In this document: positions 56,870-64,000 of the stretch, one piece after another
Layout of the letters: every line of letters starts with the position of its first letter
Numbering within the stretch: the first letter of the stretch is position 1
Source of the DNA: Allacma fusca
Taxonomy: Eukaryota; Arthropoda; Collembola; Symphypleona; Sminthuridae
Length of the DNA stretch: 64,000 nt
Assembly (NCBI GenBank): GCA_947179485.1
Contig: OX359245.1
Location: forward strand, 9,405,001-9,469,000
Direction: 5' to 3'
Notes under the pieces: generated by a model
The model's input: the letters and a program-made list of their open reading frames with translations, nothing else
What the model was told of the DNA's origin: nothing
Databases searched by the model: none
Position numbers and translations under genes: made by a program

Positions 56870-58800
56870 ATGGTATTTAAAGCATTGGGACTTAAGTATG
56901 ATCAAATTGAATTGTCAAAATCGAGGTCAAGATGCGTTTCTCCGACTTATGGAAATAAGGAAGTATACTTAGACGCTGCTGTAATCGGAGGATCATGTGG
57001 ATCAGGTATGTACGTATTTTTAGGTGTGGGGTATTGTTTTGAAGGGATATACAACTTTCTATGCCACGTATTGTGCTTGACCTTTGTAGATATTGAAAAT
57101 GCCAATAGTAAGGACAATTTCGTATTTGACCCTAACGCTTGCATGTAAGTAAATGCTTCATTAGACGGTTTAACGGCGAATTTGAACAGTAACGGTAAGC
57201 AAGCGTTTGATGCCACTCTTGCCACAGTGAATGGAAATGAATATGAAAACATTTCTGGTAACTCATTGGACGATGATACGAGGACTGAATCAGTTTAGAA
57301 ATGACGAATGAAATAGCCATCGAAAATTTTGGTCCGGAAATATTTACAACCAGGGGAAGAAGTTTGGCGCAAATTGATCACTATTGTTATGTAATTGAAA
57401 TGTACAGTGACACTGAAAAATGATTGTGCGTATGAAATAAATGAAATTTCACCAAATGCAAATGTGCCATTAAAAAACATATACCCCACCCAGATTATTA
57501 CCAAAGAAACTTCTCAAGAAAGTATCCAATAAAACTGCAACTTCAAAACGACCAACTAAAAAGTATTTGAATAAATTCAATATACTTACAGATATCTCTT
57601 TCCCGAGTAGACATGCCACCGCTGATCTATACTTTCGAGGAAGTGCTGAAGATACTTAAAAGTGATACCAAAGTTGTTGAAACCCCTATTTGAATGTGGA
57701 CCGACCGTAAAAACAAGCCAGAAGAATCATGTTACTGGAGTGTTAGACATGTTACAGAGACGATTGGTGATTATATATGTTAATTTTAAGGACTCAACGA
57801 TTATGAGATGCAAAGTTCGTCGTTTTTAGTATCAAGAAGATCTAATCCAATAATTGGCTCTTGGGGATCTCTCAACGATATGGCTGGTGAAGAGGATTCA
57901 TACTTGGAATGTTGTCAAGAGGAAACAACTAACAGAGGTATGCAAGAATTCGTATAGTGCAAACTAATTAAACAATCATTCAGTTACTGCTGCAAGTAAA
58001 TTGTATAAATATAAAATGAAGACTCTTATCAGCACTCGGGAATTGAACTCTGAAATTGTCGGATATATTGATTTTCCTGAGGACAGCACAATTGAAAACT
58101 TGAGAAATGTGGGACTCCAAAAACCTACTTTTGTCGGGAAGTACGAAAACGAGACGATAAAACGCTGCTACAACACTATGGATTCAAAAGTCATTTCCGA
58201 TGTGCATATTGAAATACCTGCAGTGAGTCAAGTATCTATCGCTACCAAAGATAGAAGTGTCACGCCAATCTTAGAGTAAGTTCTGCTTGAAATTTTACAC
58301 GATGATGATTGTTTACACAACGACCTAACAAGTGAAAGTGAGGTTTTATCAGGTATAATGAAATTAAAACGTGTCCTTGAGTAAAAACGGGATTTAAATC
58401 AAAATGGAAAATAATGCTTGTATTTTTGAATGTCCTGCAATAATAATAATATAACGTAGTACCAAGTGTTCTCAATGATGGGCTTCAAAAGTCTTCCCAC
58501 TTTTAACCGAAATACATGTAACTTCAGGTGAATGAGTGCTTTCAGACCGTGAATGCTCAGCACGTGTTCCGGGGAAATTGGTTGACAACAATCGAATCAA
58601 CAAAAGTTGCAAGCCAATTTCAACGGCTTCGGTTTGTCCAACTTCATCTTGGGGTGAAAGTAAGAGCGCAAAACAAATCAATTCGAAATGAATAGATCGG
58701 TCGCAGCGGTCTAGTTGTGGTACGAGAAACGATGCCGTTGTTATTTTGGACTGCAAATACGAATCAGATTTGGATACGTACGAAATGGTTGAAGGTAAGT
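56870..58800 (+). pseudogene. Possible eroded multi-exon gene of unknown function
   Basis: MVFKALGLKYDQIELSKSRS begins at 56870. Good donor sites follow (CAGGTATGTACG near 57006, CATGTAAGTAAA near 57145, GAGGTATGCAAG near 57938), as do acceptors (TTTGTAG near 57090, CATTCAG near 57982). Between them are acidic, polar open stretches such as DIENANSKDNFVFDP and, at 58001-58279, YKMKTLISTRELNSEIVGYI. Stops interrupt any single continuous reading that I can find. No family is recognised. It may be a decayed host gene or a transposon passenger. The repeated splice-like signals are the main support. Confidence 0.3.
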
Positions 58801-60399
58801 GTTGCATATATGATTCCAAATGTAAGCACGTTATATTATAATATTATAAAAGCTAATGATTTATAAAGCTGATGATCACTTTTCATTTTTTAACTTTTAA
58901 AAAATCAGTGCGTCAACAGTATGGATAAATTCCAAATTACGGCAGAAATTATTTTGCACCCTTTTTAAATTTGATCAAAACAAAAACCAGATGAAACCTA
59001 TACGTATTAGGCATGTTCTTAACGATATACCGATACGATATTATCGTTCATATCGTACATTTTTTCGAAACAATATAGCACGATATTTATCGGTTTTTCC
59101 CGACGATATATCGTCACATAATTATATCGTACTTTCGCGAGTAATCACAAGAATTGCACATTTTTTGAAAAAATGCGAGCAAAACTTAGGGACAAAATCA
59201 TTTTACGACTTCAAAAAATTATACCACACCAAATTCTATTTGAACATATTGAAGATATTTTTTACTTTATGCCTGATCCATTTAACATTTGACATTAATG
59301 AACTGGCCGCCATTCTAATACACAGGATTAAGCATTTTTCCGAATAAACATGCGCAACAATAATTTTGGATTTTCGCTACTTTGTTGACTTTAGTTTGAA
59401 TACTTTGAAGAAGTTAGAAACTTTAATGACTTAAGTTCCCTAATAAGGTTATCCTAATTCGGTCGTAAGTTGTCAATATATTGATGAACAGAAATTCTAT
59501 GGTGTAATTATTATGTGTAGTTTTAATGTTTTCTTACTGATACTGATGCCTTGCATTATTATCTTGCATTATCCTATATTTCAATGCCTTAATTTGGTTC
59601 TTAATTAGCCTTAGTAATAATAATTAACTTGTACACGAAATTAAAGTTCCGTTAATTGTTGTTAAATAATGCCAGAAGCCACAACGTGATATATCGTTAT
59701 ATCGTTCCTCGATATCGTTAACGGTAATTTTTCACAGAACGATACCGATATGAACGATATTTTCATATTTCGAAGTTTACTAATTTTAAGCTGCATATCT
59801 TTACTTTCTGCATACTTCATTTCCGGGTCAGGCGCCTGCACCAATTTAAAGATGTACAAGGTTACTGTCCCGTCTTTAATAATATAAGTTCGACAGAAAA
59901 AATATTTTTGAGTTCTAATTAAAGGAAATATGATAAAACAATTATTTTTCTCACAAAACATGACCACATTCTTTTCATCAAATCTAATTGTAAATAAATA
60001 ATCTGGATACAGTACTACATTAGAGTTGAGTTAAACAACTATTTTCAACTGTCATTGAAGAACAATCTGTGAGACATGCTTAAAACATTATTATTGGAAA
60101 GCAGATTGTGAAAACTGTACTTACAATACTGGACACTTGGCTTTTAGTTAGGAACCACGTGAACATTAATTCCATCAGCAATCCGATGTAAAATATATAC
60201 AGCGTCGTCCATGAGTTCCATTAAATGTAGAATCTTGATGGGTTAGGCAAACTTCGAATACTACTTGACAGTTTTGAAGTTTCAAAGGAAGTAAGATAGT
60301 GAAAACAGTGGATAAAACTAAACAATTACTAAACGTTTTAGAAAAGAATTATATTAAGATGTTTCCTTTATTTATTTTTCCCCGTGCAAGCACGTGTAC
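58801..60399. repeat. CGATATCG-rich clusters and unassigned DNA
   Basis: Words such as CGATATATCG, AACGATATACCG and TATCGTTCATATCG cluster at 59020-59150 and again, in partly inverted form, at 59680-59775. The pattern resembles the subterminal clusters of the hAT-like elements here. I could not identify termini or a duplication. No gene is supported; the frames at 58991-59347 and 59662-59967 run through the clusters. Confidence 0.55.
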
Positions 60400-63060
60400 A
60401 AATAAGCAAATCTACCAATAAGACAATCCCGTAATAAGTCAAATTCCAATTTAGGAATATCAGAGTGTTTTTTGAAATAATTTTTGTGAAATTCCCTGAT
60501 TTAAGGATAACATTGCATTACATAAGATACAGATTACATAAGATAACCATTGCAATTTTTTTCATCCAAAACAATAATTTTCTCTTGAAAAATTCTTTGA
60601 AAACATATTCAACACTTTCTGTATTTTTGTGGTAAAATGTTTTGAAAGAGCAAAGTGGTACAACCTTCTAAAGACTGCGATGACAATTTCAATGAAAATT
60701 TGGCATTTTTACTAGTGTACAGCTTTAAAGAGATTTCTTTCCCAATGCGTGTTTGAAAATACGCAAACGGTTTTTTCCTGTGTCCTATTTTTGTCTACGT
60801 TCATAAATGTATTACATGGCGTTTATTTATGGAAATTAGGCAAGTTTGAATTTTACTTAATTTTGTTCAAAAATGTTATTTTCTTATGGGATTTAACACG
60901 TAAAAATTTAATTCAGACACAGAGACGCCATTACATATTGAAAAAGGGGTCAAATATCTTCGAGTCAATTTTTTCCGGAAATAAACCTGACGGGATTAGA
61001 CAATTACTTATTAGAAGTATCCACCCAATTTTTGCTATAAACGTCAGATTGAGCTTTTTCTGTCACTTGGAAAAATTCTTGAACCCACATTGCTATCCTG
61101 GGGCCACACTTCATCTAATGAAAGTTTTCAAAATTATTACAAGAATTATTTACGGACAGCTTGCGGTACAATGTATAAAGCAAAAACGTTCAAGCCCTCC
61201 GTTTTTTGATTTTCTGACCAGCGTACCTTTCTTTTCAGCTGTTTAAATTATTATCATTTAATAGAAACGAGAAAGCAAGTTTTCTTTTCATCCATGAATA
61301 TCGTCAGTGATTTTATTTCTTTACTGACGACACTTTTAAAATTTTTGATTACAAATTTCTTATTCATCCCTAGACGACAATTATTGTTGTCAACTGTTTC
61401 GATAGTTTTAACGAACAACATATTATGCATTCTTGTGGTTATATTTCAGGTGGCGTCTAAATTTAGCATTTGTCCTAACATTAAGTTACGTCGGTCCATC
61501 ATCTGAATCTTAATGTTTTTCTTCCATATTTTTTTAATTCAGTAATACAAACATGGGCGAATAGATTACGTTCATATAATATTATAACCCACAAAGAGTT
61601 TTAAATTCGGGCTTTTAACTCGAAATGTACACAACATATTTGAAAAATTTAGGGGGAATTCAAAAAATCTGTACGAATCGGCGAAGCAATAGTACAGGAT
61701 GCCAAGAAGGGATTTACCGCCACCCTTAGCCCATATAATAATATCGTTGACTAAATCCCAAAAAGTACCATTTTCATTGGAGATTCCATTTAAAAAGCAT
61801 AAGTTAAGAAATGGGGAATTATTTAGCACAAGGGGAGAGAGGGTTTTAGAATTGCCACATTTGAGCAACTATATAGGGACAGGAGGGAGAGAAACGCTTT
61901 AAAGAACCCAGTAAATACAATTTTTCCGAACTGTTATTAATTTTCAACAGTAGAGAAAATATCTATTGATAACATCATTGCATTTATCAGCTAGCGTCAT
62001 ATACATGTATCCGATATGTTTATTTTTCAAATTAATTTTAAATGCAATTTCTCCAAAACGTACGCCAATTTCTTAAGTTGATCAGTGCACCAGGACACGA
62101 CGTTCTCAAAATTATTAACTGGCGTGCTTATCGGGACGAGTATTTGTAAGGTAATTTATTTCTTTGAATCTTTCTACACTATAATGCAGAAAGTAGCTAG
62201 AACACTATTCCCCTCCTTAGAATTCACAAACTCATCTAGCGTCCAACTTTATCTTTTGTCGTAACTTTGAGTTATTTGACTATTCCATAATAATTGGTTG
62301 CCTCTTAAACCATTTTGTACATGTGTCGCCACAAAAGTAGTATGGCTTCATCTCGTCAATACGTAATTTTGAATTTTTTTTTTCAATAACTCCTGATATC
62401 CTACACAGGGGCAAGAGATCATAATTGATGCCATAATGAAATCACCTTTAAAAATATTTAAGGATGAGTTTAAAAATTCTTGGTCCAGATCTCCGTGTAG
62501 AAAATTCAGCAGAAATATCTTCATAAATCTCGGGAAAAATTGGGCCTGGAGGGGAACCAGAAGAATGGAATGTTCCAATGAGATTTTGTTTCAAATACAA
62601 GAGACATATTACAAATGCTCACAAATTTATCTAACTATCAACATTTAGCCTGAGAGTGGCCAAGTTTGGGAAGATTTTTTCTCGGCAAAAAAATATGTCG
62701 TTCTGAGAGAAAACGTTCGGGTGAAAAATCGGGGAATTTGAATACTCCTCCCAAATTTCAACTAGTATTTCGAAATTTCTGCTGAATCGATTTTGAATTC
62801 TAGGACATACAAGCAGCTTTCAAGTGTGGTATCAGCGATAAAGATACATATAATATCTCAGTCGAACGTTATTTTAATTTTTTGAGACTGTGAGACTGAA
62901 GCTGTAAAACTGAAGTTGATGGTTTTTTCAAATAAATTTGATGCTCAGAATCAGAAGAATCCAAAAATCAGTGAACGTGTAGTTTTAAAGGCCAGAGAAA
63001 TTCTAAATTGCGACTGAAATTATTTACCGTCTATTGAAGTTTGCTTAAAGCAATTTTTAC
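60400..63060. repeat. R1 dispersed repeat, copy B, longest uninterrupted
   Basis: 60740-61420 aligns with 3768-4640, 61446-61640 with 13843-13868 plus 14825-15000, and 62890-63060 with 36270-36440. This gives the longest R1 order in the window. The frames at 60749-61246 (165 residues) and 61294-61506 have hydrophobic, membrane-like stretches (VFSCVLFLSTFINVLHGVYL). They share residues with the frame at 3768-3959, but start and end cannot be defined. Confidence 0.6.
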
Positions 63061-63889
63061 CTTTACCTAGGTACTTTGCATTACCTACCAGATACTTTTA
63101 AGGATGATTAGTTAAAACAAGTTATTCCAATATTGCGAAGGGTTGATCTGTCATAATGACGAACGTAACCAGTTTATCTTCAAGATCCTCCTGGGAAAAT
63201 TCCGGCTATTGACAAGAGTTTTTTCAAACAACAATTATGCGTGTTCAATGGTTTTAACGCTAAAATGTGCTGCTTATTTATATTTCACATTCCATTTACC
63301 TTTGATTTAAGAAAGCTTGAAATCAAACGCTGGTTAGATTTCGTGGAGCCTGTTTCGCTTAAAGAAATAGATTTGTGCATTCTCTCAATCTGATTAATCA
63401 AATTCCCGGTGGAGTTAATTCTATCCCGTTTAAAACGTTTTCTAAAGCATACAATAAATGTATGATATGTTTGCATTATAACTTCACGGCTCATTTATTG
63501 GAAACTTAAAATGATGTTTTAACTGATTACTGAACAGACCTGCAATGTATACATTTATAACTTTTTTTGTACATTATCCCAGCTATAATGACCATGGGCT
63601 TTTGAACGTGTAGATGCTGGAGGCAGGATCTTCGTTTATTAAAGCCACAATTTCATCACCATTACGTTCCAATAAATTAACTTCACTATCACGTCCTGCC
63701 GTAATGTTTAGTTTTTATTTCAGTTTTCAAGCAGTTATCGAATAACTGGAATTGTCAGTCGGTGGAATGCTAGAGCACGTTTATACGGAATCTTATTTCA
63801 TGACACGGAAACGAGCATGCAGTGGAAGACTTGGTCAAATGGTGATTTTCCATGAGGAATTGTGAGCATAGAAAAATAGATCACTGGTA
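63061..63889. other. Unassigned AT-rich stretch
   Basis: No gene or repeat is recognised. The minus-strand frame at 63285-63494 has no known domain. Confidence 0.4.
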
Positions 63890-64000
63890 GTAGAATTTGA
63901 ATCCAAAAAGAATTTTTGAATTCCGATGCTCCCAATAGCTGTAAATAGGGTTTTTAAAAAAGAATTCGAATTTGAATCGGAATTGGTATTCAAAAAATCA
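63890..64000. mobile_element. Start of a GAATTCGAATCGG-family hAT-like element
   Basis: GAATTTGAATCC, GAATTCGAATTTGAATCGG and GAATTGGTATTC words match the subterminal cluster of the element at 1927-2894. The element is cut by the end of the window, so its limits are unknown. Confidence 0.6.

Overview
This is an AT-rich animal nuclear window, most likely from an arthropod. The evidence is spliced genes with GT-AG boundaries, hAT-like elements, an arthropod-type tRNA-derived SINE, a tnp2-like/DUF4806 DNA transposon, and a Polinton. I see no bacterial operons, rRNA genes or tRNA genes, and no conserved host housekeeping gene. Nearly everything recognisable is mobile DNA, much of it nested.

Layout. 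1-5045: an old dispersed repeat (called R1 here) interrupted by a 2.3-kb hAT-like element (669-2975), which itself holds a second hAT-like element (1927-2894, perfect 8-bp target duplication). 5046-11563: a foldback-like element. Its short left arm and giant right arm are GTGGAGGGG-type tandem repeats; the right arm is about 4.8 kb of a 38-bp unit with a higher-order pattern. 11564-15545: more R1, a small AAATAC-rich element and a 928-bp hAT-like element (13877-14804). 15546-36128: a second copy of that hAT-like family, split by a 19,747-bp Polinton (15809-35555). The Polinton has about 325-bp terminal inverted repeats, AG...CT ends and the 6-bp duplication AATGCG. 37942-45770: another R1 copy, split by a 6.3-kb DNA transposon (38017-44307) with a decayed tnp2-like transposase and a spliced DUF4806 gene. 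46295-46617: a SINE. 48448-50553: a hAT-like element with a 1,000-bp TA-flanked element inside. 51322-52690: a lysine-rich gene with twenty 12-residue repeats, probably broken. 53831-55044: another hAT-like element. 56179-58800: a duplicated upstream block and a doubtful, eroded multi-exon gene. 58990-64000: CGATATCG-rich clusters, the longest R1 copy and the start of another hAT-like copy.

The Polinton carries the expected set on the minus strand: integrase, penton-like minor capsid protein, basic core-like protein, double-jelly-roll major capsid protein, adenain-like protease, packaging ATPase and protein-primed DNA polymerase B. To these it adds a PIF1-like helicase, two probable single-pass membrane proteins and several unrecognised proteins. 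Integrase would insert the element, PolB and the helicase would copy it, and the capsid proteins, protease and ATPase would assemble and fill a particle. It looks largely whole, with probable introns and about three interruptions. Its near-identical ends suggest it is the youngest insertion here.

A theme across the window is that at least seven unrelated-looking transposon families share one design: short termini followed by subterminal clusters of a family-specific, often near-palindromic 6-10 base word. All family calls rest on reading motifs by eye; no database search was possible.
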